From contig NZ_CP136920.1 in assembly GCF_033100135.1 (NCBI RefSeq), positions 5,575,001 to 5,639,000 on the forward strand: 64,000 nucleotides of DNA. The letters are read 5' to 3'. The notes beneath the pieces were generated by a model. It ran no database searches and had not been told where the DNA came from. It saw only the letters and a list, made by a program, of their open reading frames with translations. The stretch comes from Rubellicoccus peritrichatus (GTDB lineage Bacteria > Verrucomicrobiota > Verrucomicrobiia > Opitutales > Cerasicoccaceae). A program made the translations under genes and the position numbers. This document shows, piece after piece, positions 26,447 through 35,537 of this stretch. Numbering within the stretch: position 1 is the first letter of the stretch; each line of letters opens with the position of its first letter.

Positions 26447-27139
26447 ATGATAAAAGTACGCAAATCGGATGAACGAGGCCATGCAAACTATGGGTGGCTC
26501 GACACGCATCACACCTTTTCATTTGGGAACTATCATGATCCTGACCACATGAACTGGCGTTATCTGCGTGTTCTCAATGATGATCTGATTTCTGGTGGTT
26601 CGGAGTTCCCAAATCATCCTCACGACAACATGGAAATATTTTCTTATGTCACTGAAGGTAAGTTGGAGCACAAGGATAGCCTCGGCAACATTGCCCAGGT
26701 CCGCCCTGGACGCGTACAATTAATGAGCGCCGGTAGCGGCATAACTCACTCCGAGTACAACCCATCTAAGACCGAGCGTACACATCTCTTCCAAGTCTGG
26801 ATCATGCCTTCGATACGCAATACTGAACCGACATACCAGGAACTCGATTACGACCTGGAGGAGCTGAATAACAGCCTCAAACTCCTCGTCGCTCCTGAAA
26901 GCAATGAAGGCGCAATGACCATTCGCCAGAAAACGCGTATTTACACAGGCCAACTAGATACAAATAAAAGCATCAACCTGCCAGTTGACCGATACGGATG
27001 GTTACAAATAATCAAAGGATCGATAACCCTGAATGGACATGCTCTCTCTGTTGGTGATGGCGCTGGCACGAAGGATGAAAATGCCCTGAAGTTAACAGCC
27101 CAAAAAGATACGGAATTCCTCTGGTTCTCAATGGATTAA
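26447..27139 (+). CDS. Pirin family protein (YhhW-like)
   Basis: A 230-residue bicupin. The metal site is visible as HPHDNMEIFSYVTEG and HSEYNPSKTE; the typical opening is RGHANYGWLDTHHTFSFGNYHDP. YhhW-type members have quercetin dioxygenase activity and are tied to stress from aromatic or quinone compounds. The operator-like palindrome before the gene supports such induced expression. Monocistronic by appearance. Confidence 0.93.
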   Translation: MIKVRKSDERGHANYGWLDTHHTFSFGNYHDPDHMNWRYLRVLNDDLISGGSEFPNHPHDNMEIFSYVTEGKLEHKDSLGNIAQVRPGRVQLMSAGSGITHSEYNPSKTERTHLFQVWIMPSIRNTEPTYQELDYDLEELNNSLKLLVAPESNEGAMTIRQKTRIYTGQLDTNKSINLPVDRYGWLQIIKGSITLNGHALSVGDGAGTKDENALKLTAQKDTEFLWFSMD

Positions 27140-27227
27140 GGGAATCGAATACTTCCGACAAAAGACTAGCTTTTTGCTCGCTGCCGCGGCAAAGCAAGGC
27201 CCTAATTGAGGTCAAAGAATCAATGCT

Positions 27228-28829
27228 ATGGAAGCACTACTGGAGAATCCATATGTCGTACTGTTCGTCGTTATCGGCAGCGGGTTATTGCTTGGAAGTG
27301 TTAGCATCAAAGGCATTACACTGGGCAGTTCGGGTGTGTTGTTTACTGCGCTCCTGGCTGGGCATTTCCACTACGATATTCCTGAGGCAGTAGGCACACT
27401 GGGGCTTGTCCTTTTTGTCTATTGTGTCGGCATTGGAGCAGGTGGTCGCTTTTTCAGCGCAATTGCCCGCGAAGGTAGCAACCTGGCAAAACTCGGTTTG
27501 TTGGTTGTCGTGATTGGAAGTGGGCTGGCATATGGCTTGGCCTTGCTCTTTGACATACCTGCCGATGTCGCAGTTGGGATTTTTGCCGGTTCAATGACCA
27601 GCACCCCCGCCCTTGCAGCCGCAAGTGAAAGCCTGGCCAATGCAGGTGAAAGCGCACTGGTGATCGGCTATGGCATCGCCTACCCTTTCGGCGTTGCTGG
27701 AGTGGTTATCCTGATTCAAATACTGCCGCGAGTCCTTCGGTGGGACTTTGAAAAAGAAGCTGAAAAACACAAGGACCCGAAAGACGAGTTGCAACGCGTC
27801 CTTAATGTTCTGGTTGAAGTAACCAACCCTAACATCGTCAACAAGCGCATTTCCGAAAGTGGTTTTGCAAGCTTTGAAGCCTGTCAGGTATCGCGTGTCA
27901 TGCGTGAGGGAAAACTGAGACCTTTGAATTATGACGATACTTTCAGCATGGGCCAAAAGCTACTGCTTGTCGGACGGTCAAAGGAAATCGAAATTGCTAT
28001 TGATTATGTTGGCCAGAAGAGCGACGAGCACTTTGTCCTTGATGTAGAGAATGAGCGTCAGGAGCTACTTGTTACGGATAAAAAAGTTTCCGGTACTAAA
28101 ATTGGTACACTCGATCCACTAAAGGAGCATGGTGTTATCATTTCGCGTATCAATCGTCTGGGGCTGACTTTTGTTCCAAATGCTGACACTGAGATTGAAT
28201 CAAACGACCTGCTCACAGTCGTAGGCACTCCTGACAACCTGAAGGCTTTTGCCAGTCACATAGGCCACCGCTCCAATGCCATTGGAGAAACCGATCTGCT
28301 ATCACTCTCACTTGGTCTGGCTGTAGGTATCGCTCTTGGCATGATACCGTTTGGGATGAAAGGTGCCCAAATCACACTGGGGCTGGCGGGCGGACCGCTC
28401 ATCGCAGGCCTGTTGCTAGGACATTTTGGCCGAGTCGGACGGCTTGTCGGACATATCCCACGCCCTACTCGCGTTCTCTTACAAGAATTTGGTCTCGTTC
28501 TTTTTTTGTCAGATGCGGGGATTCGCGGAGGCGGGGCTTTCGTCGAGACGATTCAACAGCATGGAATGATTTTGTTCGCGGTTGGGATATTACTAACACT
28601 GCTTCCCATCATGATTGCTCTCCCATTGGCAATCAAAGTATTTGGCATGAATAAACTCCAAGCTTTGGGAGGCATATGCGGTGGCATGACTTCGACCCCG
28701 GCTCTGGGCGCCATCACGGCGAAAACCGACTCTCAAATCCCAGTGGTCTCCTATGCCACTGCTTATCCAATTGCGCTAATTCTTATGACTGTCTTTGCCA
28801 AGATACTTGTCGGACTACTTGGCGGATAA
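27228..28829 (+). CDS. AspT/YidE-family membrane transporter with two TrkA-C domains
   Basis: A 533-residue inner-membrane protein of the aspartate-alanine exchanger family. Two homologous membrane halves (about 1-165 and 350-533), each with five helices, flank two cytoplasmic TrkA-C (RCK-C) domains near 190-270 and 275-345. Each half carries the duplicated motif GSMTSTPALAAA and GGMTSTPALGAI, typical of the family. Likely substrate is a small carboxylate or amino acid; direction unknown. Confidence 0.9.
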   Translation: MEALLENPYVVLFVVIGSGLLLGSVSIKGITLGSSGVLFTALLAGHFHYDIPEAVGTLGLVLFVYCVGIGAGGRFFSAIAREGSNLAKLGLLVVVIGSGLAYGLALLFDIPADVAVGIFAGSMTSTPALAAASESLANAGESALVIGYGIAYPFGVAGVVILIQILPRVLRWDFEKEAEKHKDPKDELQRVLNVLVEVTNPNIVNKRISESGFASFEACQVSRVMREGKLRPLNYDDTFSMGQKLLLVGRSKEIEIAIDYVGQKSDEHFVLDVENERQELLVTDKKVSGTKIGTLDPLKEHGVIISRINRLGLTFVPNADTEIESNDLLTVVGTPDNLKAFASHIGHRSNAIGETDLLSLSLGLAVGIALGMIPFGMKGAQITLGLAGGPLIAGLLLGHFGRVGRLVGHIPRPTRVLLQEFGLVLFLSDAGIRGGGAFVETIQQHGMILFAVGILLTLLPIMIALPLAIKVFGMNKLQALGGICGGMTSTPALGAITAKTDSQIPVVSYATAYPIALILMTVFAKILVGLLGG

Positions 28830-28839
28830 AGTGATAAAA

Positions 28840-28870
28840 GGCGCTGGCCACAATCCATGTCCAGCGCCTG
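28840..28870 (+). terminator. Terminator after the AspT-family gene
   Basis: AGGCGCTGG and CCAGCGCCT form a 9-bp stem, followed by GTTTCT. The two convergent genes share this spacer. Confidence 0.7.
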
Positions 28871-28958
28871 TTTCTAAAAACGGTTTAGTCCAGTCAATTG
28901 AGACAGAAAGATGAAGTAGATTGAACTGGCTTCACCAGCTTTCTGACTTTGCCTTAGC

Positions 28959-30521
28959 TTACTCAGAGTCCGTGATCACCTCGAAGACAAGACTCCACCA
29001 GCCATCGGTTCCGACAGAATCGGCAAACTCATCATCTGGCGCTCTACTACGTGGGTCCGGATCAGGTGGGAAATTATTCAAACCAGCATAGGAATGACAA
29101 ACGGTACAGCTCGATGCAGTGCCGCCTGCATCAGCTGCTTCCAAGTAAGGATTGAATATCACATACGGACTGCCATCGAATTCTGTCGGCTCACCTGATG
29201 CAAAGAAAGTCTGCATCAAAAAATTGCGGAAGACGCCAGAAACCGAATCTAGTCGCTGCCCTGAATAAGGGCCGAAGTCAGGTTCCGGATGCCACCAAAA
29301 AGTAGCAACAGTCTTACCAGCAACTTCTGCCTCAGGTAGAATATGCATCCCTGTGAGGAGGAAAAAATCTCCGACCTTCAACTTAACAGCCAATTTCGGA
29401 TACTGGCGTGCAATTGCTGCTTTTGCCTCAGTAAGATCATCCTCAGTAATGGTTTGAGTATAAAACTCATTAATCGAAACAACATCAGCGACGTAAGCAT
29501 CGTCACCATTCCAGGAAATTGTCACAGTCGTGCCGGACGGAACTTCGTCGCCTGTTACATCGACAACAACAGCCCGCTTAAAGCCAAGAAGATCGCCTAC
29601 TGGCAATGGTGGATTCTCAGCACTCGGCGTATCGGCAGTTACTGGATATTGCGGGTCTCCGTCCCAGACAGGTAGAATTCGATACTCCGGATCCAACTCA
29701 TCAAGGATCGGAAACCAAATCGGTTTCAGTCCAATAGAACTAGCTGGAAAACTAATCTTCCGATCTTCTGCTGGTGTTCCATCCTGAGTAAACTTCTCAC
29801 TCAACTCAACAAAAGTGGATTTATAATTATAGCGGTTCCGACGAATAAAGTCTGTCGCCGCTTCGTTAAAAAAGAGCGAAGTGATTGTCCCTGCACCACT
29901 CGAATCGGCAAGACGATCATGTTGGTCTGGAACCTCAAAATCATTTGCTGAATCGCCTCCATCCTCAGAAAAGATTTCATCACGCGTAAAATAGCTTTCG
30001 AATAAAGGAAGCTCATTCTCACCTAATGCGGTTACATAAGACCAGAATTCCCAGAAATACTGACGCTGGTCATTGAAATTACCTGCCCAGGCAGAGGCTA
30101 AAAGATCGGCAGTATCGATATTAAATCCGAGAGTTCCCCGTGTCACAAAGACCTGTTCTCCATAACTCCACCAATATGGGTTATCAGGATCAGTCGCTGT
30201 AGTGTAGTTCAACCAATCTTCCTTCGCGTAGGAATAGAACACCGGATACTCGGCATCACTGCTATAGAGCCATTTTAAGTCGTCAGCATAAAAATCAATA
30301 TCGGCTTGAGTTTCTCCGGCAGCATAAAGCCATCCCAGTGTTTCATGGTAAAGCCAGCCTTGTTCCTGGTCTGGACTCCAGAAAAAGCCAAACCAATCCG
30401 TGTATTTCCATCCATTCGGATCGCCAGACGAGTCAGTCCAAAGGGCCGCTCGGGCGAAGGTTGTGAAGACAAACAGGGGAGATAATAGATATACGAGTGA
30501 TCTAAACATTCGCACAAGCAT
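28959..30521 (-). CDS. Secreted protein with tryptophan-rich GW repeats and a C-terminal CxxCH heme motif
   Basis: About 520 residues with a signal peptide (MLVRMFRSLVYLLSPLFVFTTFARA). The N-terminal 70 mature residues hold the W/Y-rich repeats seen in exported Verrucomicrobia proteins (WFGFFWSPDQEQGWLY; HETLGWLYAAG; DLKWLYSS). Near the C-terminus is CTVCHSYAG, a c-type heme-attachment motif in its normal context; the nearest upstream Cys is not needed for it. The middle shows no domain I recognise. It may be an exported c-type cytochrome-like enzyme. An ATG 42 bases upstream is less likely because it would weaken the signal peptide. Confidence 0.75.
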   Translation of the reverse strand: MLVRMFRSLVYLLSPLFVFTTFARAALWTDSSGDPNGWKYTDWFGFFWSPDQEQGWLYHETLGWLYAAGETQADIDFYADDLKWLYSSDAEYPVFYSYAKEDWLNYTTATDPDNPYWWSYGEQVFVTRGTLGFNIDTADLLASAWAGNFNDQRQYFWEFWSYVTALGENELPLFESYFTRDEIFSEDGGDSANDFEVPDQHDRLADSSGAGTITSLFFNEAATDFIRRNRYNYKSTFVELSEKFTQDGTPAEDRKISFPASSIGLKPIWFPILDELDPEYRILPVWDGDPQYPVTADTPSAENPPLPVGDLLGFKRAVVVDVTGDEVPSGTTVTISWNGDDAYVADVVSINEFYTQTITEDDLTEAKAAIARQYPKLAVKLKVGDFFLLTGMHILPEAEVAGKTVATFWWHPEPDFGPYSGQRLDSVSGVFRNFLMQTFFASGEPTEFDGSPYVIFNPYLEAADAGGTASSCTVCHSYAGLNNFPPDPDPRSRAPDDEFADSVGTDGWWSLVFEVITDSE

Positions 30522-30673
30522 ATCGAATCTCAATGAGAAGTGAATCTTATTAACTTGATGCAAGGTATCTTTACTAGAAATAAATATGGAGTTCCCTATC
30601 TATTTAGGGCACATCGGACCAACCTCCTGGGATAAGCTCGACTCTAAATCCACTATGATTTTGCGACTTACGA

Positions 30674-31225
30674 TCAATTCGCAAAGAAAGCCTCAACCTG
30701 GGCCACAATATCATCAACGAGTGCCAGCTTCCCAGCCCCCTCATAACCACAGGCAAGCATGCCGTTTTCCTGAGGTTCGATAAACAGATGGCCACGTTCG
30801 CGAAGCGTCTCAATATTGGTTTGAGTCGCCGGATGTCCCAGCATCTTGCCATTCATGGCAGGCGCAATCATGACAGGAGCCGGAGTCGCTAAATAAATAC
30901 TAGTTAACAGGTCTGGTGCCAGTCCATGTGCAAAGCAGGCCAAGATATTTGCTGTCGCAGGCGCTACCAGAACCAGGTCAGCTTTATCTGCCAACTCGAT
31001 ATGGCCAGGCTGCCAGCCTTGGCCTTCTTTCCAGAGATCAACGCTCACTGGATTACGGGAAAGCGTTTGCAACGCAATGGGACCGATGATTTCGGCAGCT
31101 TCCTTTGTCATCACACAGAATACACTCGCACCCAACTGAGTAAGGCGTGACGTAATATCCGCTGCCTTATAGGCTGCGATTGAGCCAGTGACACCGAGGA
31201 CAATGGTTTTGCCTGCTATCGACAT
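30674..31225 (-). CDS. Phosphopantothenoylcysteine decarboxylase (CoaC-type flavoprotein)
   Basis: Decarboxylates phosphopantothenoylcysteine in CoA synthesis. The 183-residue HFCD-fold protein has VLGVTGSIAAYKAADI, the segment PGHIELADKADLVLVAPATANILACFAHGLAPDLL split by the usual spacing, and PAMNGKML, the conserved substrate clamp. Only the decarboxylase half is present; the usual C-terminal CoaB ligase part is absent, so CoaB must be a separate gene. Start 31225 fits the family; an ATG 63 bases upstream does not. Confidence 0.88.
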   Translation of the reverse strand: MSIAGKTIVLGVTGSIAAYKAADITSRLTQLGASVFCVMTKEAAEIIGPIALQTLSRNPVSVDLWKEGQGWQPGHIELADKADLVLVAPATANILACFAHGLAPDLLTSIYLATPAPVMIAPAMNGKMLGHPATQTNIETLRERGHLFIEPQENGMLACGYEGAGKLALVDDIVAQVEAFFAN

Positions 31226-31284
31226 GATTTGATTAAAGAGGAAGAAGGCAGAAGTGAGAAGACAGAAGTGATCGGACTTAGTTA

Positions 31285-31314
31285 ACAAAAAACCCCACAG
31301 TTTCCTGCGGGGTT
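31285..31314 (-). terminator. Terminator of the rpmJ-rpmE unit
   Basis: On the minus strand AACCCCGCAGG pairs with the following CTGTGGGGTT across a short loop, then runs into TTTTTGTT. Confidence 0.85.
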
Positions 31315-31337
31315 GAAAGATTCATGCAAAAGTCCGC

Positions 31338-31583
31338 TTAGCGGCGGCGACGGAACTTAGTCTGGAATTTCTCAACGCGGCCAGCAGTGTCAACGAAACG
31401 TTTTTCACCGGTATAGGCTGGATGCGAGTCCATAGTGATGTCGCGAACCAAAACGTTGTACTCAACACCGTCGATGGTTTCCTTCTGCTTGGACTTGACC
31501 GTGGAATAGGTCAGAAACTTCTTACCGGACGAAACGTCTACGAAGCATGCCGGCTGATAATCTGGATGAATGTCTTTTCTCAC
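31338..31583 (-). CDS. rpmE2: 50S ribosomal protein L31, type B
   Basis: An 81-residue ribosomal protein that bridges the subunits. It starts RKDIHPDYQPACF and has the type-B pattern SKQKETIDGVEYNVLVRDITMD split at the usual place, with SHPAYTGEKRFVDTAGRVEKF at the end. The CxxC zinc site of type A is missing. GTG at 31583 is the start: GAGG lies 9 bases before it and family members begin here; a TTG 15 bases upstream would extend it without reason. It follows rpmJ in one transcript. Confidence 0.93.
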   Translation of the reverse strand: MRKDIHPDYQPACFVDVSSGKKFLTYSTVKSKQKETIDGVEYNVLVRDITMDSHPAYTGEKRFVDTAGRVEKFQTKFRRRR

Positions 31584-31623
31584 TTGATTGATCCTCAATA
31601 GGTTAAGTGCCCAAACAAAAAGC

Positions 31624-31749
31624 TCAACCCTGACGGGCTTTGAAGCGTGGGTTGGTTTTATTAATCACATAAATACGTCCCCGGCGGCGAACAACCTGGC
31701 AATTCGGGTGACGGACTTTAAGTGAGCGAATAGACGAAACTACTTTCAT
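31624..31749 (-). CDS. rpmJ: 50S ribosomal protein L36, zinc-independent form
   Basis: A 41-residue protein: [18 protein letters not shown], then [23 protein letters not shown]. Sequence and length are those of L36, but the four-residue zinc ligand set of the C+ form is reduced to one Cys, as in the C- (YkgO-like) paralogues. It is 40 bases upstream of type-B L31; the two form the same pair as ykgO/ykgM in enterobacteria, which is induced on zinc shortage. Confidence 0.93.
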   Translation of the reverse strand: MKVVSSIRSLKVRHPNCQVVRRRGRIYVINKTNPRFKARQG

Positions 31750-31810
31750 GACAAAATTGGAAACGGAGGAAAAAACGCTCTTCAGAGCATTCTGTCAATG
31801 GATTTCTCAG

Positions 31811-31838
31811 AAATAGTGCATTTTACAAGTCACTATTT
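31811..31838. promoter_or_regulatory. AT-rich inverted repeat between the transglutaminase and rpmJ genes
   Basis: AAATAGTG and CACTATTT are perfect 8-base arms with 12 bases between. The repeat overlaps the stop of the transglutaminase gene and lies about 60 bases before rpmJ. It could be an operator for the ribosomal genes or a weak terminator without T-run. Confidence 0.35.
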
Positions 31839-33375
31839 ATAATGATTTTCCGTCAATCGACACGATTTCGACCTTCAGCTGGCCAATAATATCGACTAAT
31901 TCGAGCCCCAGCGAAGCCAGAGATTCATCCTCAAGATACGAATAATGGAGTGCCACACGGGTGGGACCAGCGGTTTCAGCATCATCAATGGCATCAAAAT
32001 CCAGCCATTCACCACCAATGTAAAATTGTGTCCACATGTGGTAACCCATGATGTTCTTTTGCCCTTCATAGCTGGGTAAATAGAGCAACCCGGCGGCAAC
32101 TCGGCTGGGAATCCCTTCCGCACGACCAAGAGCGGCCAACAATACGGCGTGCTCGCTACAATCACCGACTGGATTGTTTGCCACTTCACTGGCAGAAGCG
32201 AAACCAACCGAAAGGCTCTTTTCATCAATAAAATCATAGACAAAATCTCGTAAATCCTGAGCAAGCTGGAGCGGCTTTTGATCTGCTTTTTTCCGAGCTT
32301 TAGCTGCCAGCTTCAGGATTTGGCTGTCTTCACTATTAATAATCAAATTAGGTTTCAGCGCAGGCTTTTGGCTTGGACTTAAAGATGAGATTTTATCCGG
32401 TACAGCCTTCATATTAGGACGTGTGACAGTGACAAGAGCTGCATTTTCAGCAGCATCATAAGTCACCTTCTGAAAATCTGACTCTGGCGGCAGTGACTTT
32501 TCGATATCACCATCCTGAAGCTTCAGGCGATAAACCACGGAATCCGCATCATCCGGAATCCGATGATCCACTGAAATCAGACTAGAGATAAACATCTCTG
32601 GCGGGACAAAATCCTTAAGAGCAGTCACTTCATCGACCACTATCATTGTCATGGGCATGCCCATCATGTCCATCTGAGTCATCAACACTCTTCCCTCTGC
32701 GTCAGACCAGCTCGTAGTGACAATATCGGCAGCTCCAGTCCTTAAGATAGTCTCACCACGGATCCCTTTCATTTTGGTGCCAAGGTAATCAAAAGGTTCC
32801 TCCCCAATGATTTTGACGGTTCCAGGAACCGCTTTCTGCGCATTGAGGCTTGGCGAGTAAAACAGGACATCATACTCGGTCCCCGGTTTGAATCCCTCGA
32901 TAAAGCCCTTTCGAGATAGCCCCCAGGTCATAAGTGCCCCCTTGGGAAAAGGATAGGTCTGGGTGTTCGTATAGCCCGGACCTTCGGTTGTAATGCTGAC
33001 TTTGCCGTCTGCAATTTCCCCCGAAGTTATGACAGGCTGGTTCGAAACAACCATTTTACTACTAAAGGCAAGTGGCTTGCCATCAACGGTTTCCTTCGTT
33101 GTCTCGAGTGATTCTACGGTAATTCCAATCGCACCACGTGCAATGCTCATGTAGGTATCGACCTCCGAGTGGATGACATCCCCCTCCCTTCTTAAAATCA
33201 TGTGAGAATAACCGCTTTTCTGACCTCCCAGGCGAACTTCCATCCATTCGTCGGCAAAAAGTCCCTGAGGAGGGTCTTCAGGGTCATAAGAGATGACTTC
33301 AGGCGGTTTGACTGCCAATAATGGAGCAGCAAACAAAAATATAATGGGGAAGAGTGTTTGGATTTTGCAAGGCAT
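31837..33375 (-). CDS. Exported transglutaminase-like protease/peptidase domain protein
   Basis: About 512 residues with a signal peptide (MPCKIQTLFPIIFLFAAPLLA). The first 300 residues are a beta-rich domain similar to those found before bacterial transglutaminase cores. The C-terminal core has the catalytic Cys in VGDCSEHAVLLAAL, the His in YHMWTQFYIG and the Asp in WLDFDAID, the full triad. Such proteins act on peptides or peptidoglycan in the periplasm. The start is set at 33375 over an ATG 39 bases upstream on signal-peptide grounds. Confidence 0.85.
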   Translation of the reverse strand: MPCKIQTLFPIIFLFAAPLLAVKPPEVISYDPEDPPQGLFADEWMEVRLGGQKSGYSHMILRREGDVIHSEVDTYMSIARGAIGITVESLETTKETVDGKPLAFSSKMVVSNQPVITSGEIADGKVSITTEGPGYTNTQTYPFPKGALMTWGLSRKGFIEGFKPGTEYDVLFYSPSLNAQKAVPGTVKIIGEEPFDYLGTKMKGIRGETILRTGAADIVTTSWSDAEGRVLMTQMDMMGMPMTMIVVDEVTALKDFVPPEMFISSLISVDHRIPDDADSVVYRLKLQDGDIEKSLPPESDFQKVTYDAAENAALVTVTRPNMKAVPDKISSLSPSQKPALKPNLIINSEDSQILKLAAKARKKADQKPLQLAQDLRDFVYDFIDEKSLSVGFASASEVANNPVGDCSEHAVLLAALGRAEGIPSRVAAGLLYLPSYEGQKNIMGYHMWTQFYIGGEWLDFDAIDDAETAGPTRVALHYSYLEDESLASLGLELVDIIGQLKVEIVSIDGKSL

Positions 33376-33441
33376 TGGAAAGAAACTAGACCAATAGATC
33401 AGTAAGTAGTTCAAAGATCATTCTTAATAGACATTATTTTT

Positions 33442-34824
33442 ATGAGCAAAGAATACGACTTTATTGTTATTGGCGGTGGTAGTGGCGGTTACGCCGCGGC
33501 CAGAACTGCCCTCGAATACACCAATAGTGTTGCTGTCGTGGACGGCTCTAAAGAACTCGGCGGCTTGTGCATTCTACGCGGATGTATGCCATCCAAGACT
33601 TTGATTTACTCGGCAGAAGTGCTTCACCATGCCCAAATGGCCGATAAATTTGGCCTCAACATCCCAGAAGCCACTGTGGATATGAAGCGACTCCATGAAC
33701 GAAAGCTCAAGACGATCGGTGAGTTTGCCGAATACCGCCAGGAGCAGTTAACCGATGGACGATTCGATCTCTATCGTGCCAAGGCAAGCTTTACCGGTCC
33801 CAACCAAATTGCTTTGGACAATGGCGATACATTGACTGGCAAAAAGATACTCGTTGCGACTGGCTCAGTCGTAAGTTACCCACCAATCAAGGGATTAGAT
33901 TCGGTCCCTGTATGGACAAGTGACGAGATTCTGAACCTGGATGAAGTGCCGAAATCGATTATTGTTCTCGGTGGTGGAATTGTTGCATCTGAATTGGCTC
34001 AGTTTCTAAGCCGTATTGGGACTAAAGTGATTCAGATCCAGCGCAGCCCTCACATTCTGAAAGAAGCATCGCCTCAAGCAGCGACAATTGTGGAGCAGGC
34101 ATTCCGCGATGGTGGAATCGATTTGATCACAGATACCAAGCTTGATCGTGTCGAAAAGACCCAAGACGGTCGAGTAAGAGCCGTTTTCCAGCACCAGGGC
34201 CAGGAAGTGATCAAAGAAGCTGACCATCTATTCAATGCTCTTGGGCGTAAGCCAAATACAAATGGGCTGAATCTCGAAGCAGCTGGCATTGAATTGAAAA
34301 AGTCCGGCCATATCGCTGCAAATGAGTTTCAGCAGAGTGTGAATCCCAATGTCTATGCCGCAGGAGATGTCGCAGGGCCTCATGAAATTGTCCATATTGC
34401 GATCATGCAAGGTGAGATCGCAGCCAAGCATGCATTTGGCCAAAAAACTGAACCAGTAGATTACGATAGCCTTCTCGGCGTTATCTTCACCGATCCGCAG
34501 GTCGCCCACGTCGGTTTAACTGAAACCCAAATGAAAGATCGTGGTATCGATTTTGTGGCTGCTGATTATCCATTCGATGACCATGGCAAAAGCATCCTGA
34601 TGGAAGCCAAATATGGTTACGTGAAAGTTTATGCAGAAAAAGGCACAGGCCGACTGCTAGCTGCTGAATGCGTAGGCCGTGATGCATCTGAGCTAATACA
34701 CTCAATGGCGGTTGGCGTGACTCTGGGTGCTCGTGTGCAGGATATGCTCAAGGTCCACTGGTATCACCCTACTCTGTCAGAAATCTGGAGCTATCCACTC
34801 GAAGAGGCAGCCGAAGCCGTTTAA
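33442..34824 (+). CDS. Dihydrolipoamide dehydrogenase-like pyridine nucleotide-disulfide oxidoreductase
   Basis: A 460-residue flavoprotein of the E3/MerA/glutathione reductase class. FAD loop GGGSGGYAAARTA near residue 11; redox disulfide CILRGC followed by MPSK near 43-48; NAD loop VLGGGIVASELAQFLSRIG near 178; FAD motif YAAGDVAG near 306; and the C-terminal His-Glu pair HPTLSE. The active-site sequence differs from true E3 (CLNVGC) and MerA (CVNVGC), so the substrate may be another disulfide. No 2-oxoacid dehydrogenase genes are near. Confidence 0.85.
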   Translation: MSKEYDFIVIGGGSGGYAAARTALEYTNSVAVVDGSKELGGLCILRGCMPSKTLIYSAEVLHHAQMADKFGLNIPEATVDMKRLHERKLKTIGEFAEYRQEQLTDGRFDLYRAKASFTGPNQIALDNGDTLTGKKILVATGSVVSYPPIKGLDSVPVWTSDEILNLDEVPKSIIVLGGGIVASELAQFLSRIGTKVIQIQRSPHILKEASPQAATIVEQAFRDGGIDLITDTKLDRVEKTQDGRVRAVFQHQGQEVIKEADHLFNALGRKPNTNGLNLEAAGIELKKSGHIAANEFQQSVNPNVYAAGDVAGPHEIVHIAIMQGEIAAKHAFGQKTEPVDYDSLLGVIFTDPQVAHVGLTETQMKDRGIDFVAADYPFDDHGKSILMEAKYGYVKVYAEKGTGRLLAAECVGRDASELIHSMAVGVTLGARVQDMLKVHWYHPTLSEIWSYPLEEAAEAV

Positions 34825-34856
34825 TGGTATTTGAAAAACTTCAGTAAACGCCCAAC

Positions 34857-35444
34857 TTACTTCATAAAATAAGTCCACCCTTCCTCAACCTCAGCCTTCG
34901 GAACTGAACTGACGAAAGGACGCCAGCGGGGGCGCTTTGGCTGCTTTTTCAAATGCATGCCAGCTTTGTGCGGCAAACGGTTCGCCTTTCGTGTATTGCA
35001 TTGAATGCACGAGGTAACGATGTTTTCCCAGGAAGTTTTGCCGCCCATATCACGAGGAATGACATGATCAAGATTGAGCTCTTTTTCATGAAAATGCTCA
35101 CCACAATACTGACAGACAAAGCTGTCGCGTTCAAAAACTGCGCGGCGATTAAACTTCACTTCCTTGGCGGGAACTCGATCAAAAACACGCAAAAGTAAAA
35201 CCGCTGGAATCCTCACTTTGAGCCGAACTGTGTGAAGACAATCATGATCATCTTCTGGTGGGTTCTCTATTGAGAATGTGATCCACTCTCCAGCATCCAT
35301 TACTCGGAAATCGCCCGTAGCAGTATTTATGACCTGAGCGTGATCCTGCATCAAAAGCCCAAAGGCCCTTCGCACTCCCACAATATTAACCGGCTGCCAC
35401 AGACGATTAAGAACTAAAACTCGCCTTGATAATACATCCGCCAT
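34857..35444 (-). CDS. HNH endonuclease family protein
   Basis: A 195-residue protein. The zinc Cys pairs are Cys111/Cys114 (CQYC) and Cys146/Cys149 (CIQC); the catalytic HNH core is Asp126-His127 (LDHVIP), Asn141 and Asn150-Arg152. The N-terminal 90 residues (VLVLNRLWQPVNIVGVRRAF) are the conserved lead domain of a family found singly in Verrucomicrobia, Planctomycetes and Cyanobacteria, not in restriction loci. No mobile element or methylase is near, so a housekeeping role is likelier than defence. Start 35444 fits the family. Confidence 0.87.
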   Translation of the reverse strand: MADVLSRRVLVLNRLWQPVNIVGVRRAFGLLMQDHAQVINTATGDFRVMDAGEWITFSIENPPEDDHDCLHTVRLKVRIPAVLLLRVFDRVPAKEVKFNRRAVFERDSFVCQYCGEHFHEKELNLDHVIPRDMGGKTSWENIVTSCIQCNTRKANRLPHKAGMHLKKQPKRPRWRPFVSSVPKAEVEEGWTYFMK

Positions 35445-35537
35445 ATGGGGAATTATTTTTGTAGGATCTAGTAGGAAAAAGTCAAAGCAAAAGCACTGCG
35501 TTTCCAATTTGTGACACGTTTGCGGTGTTTGAATCGC

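Noticed and set aside
34857-35444. Restriction-modification or homing-endonuclease locus around the HNH gene
   Set aside because: No methyltransferase, intron or intein context; the N-terminal domain fits the solitary housekeeping HNH family.
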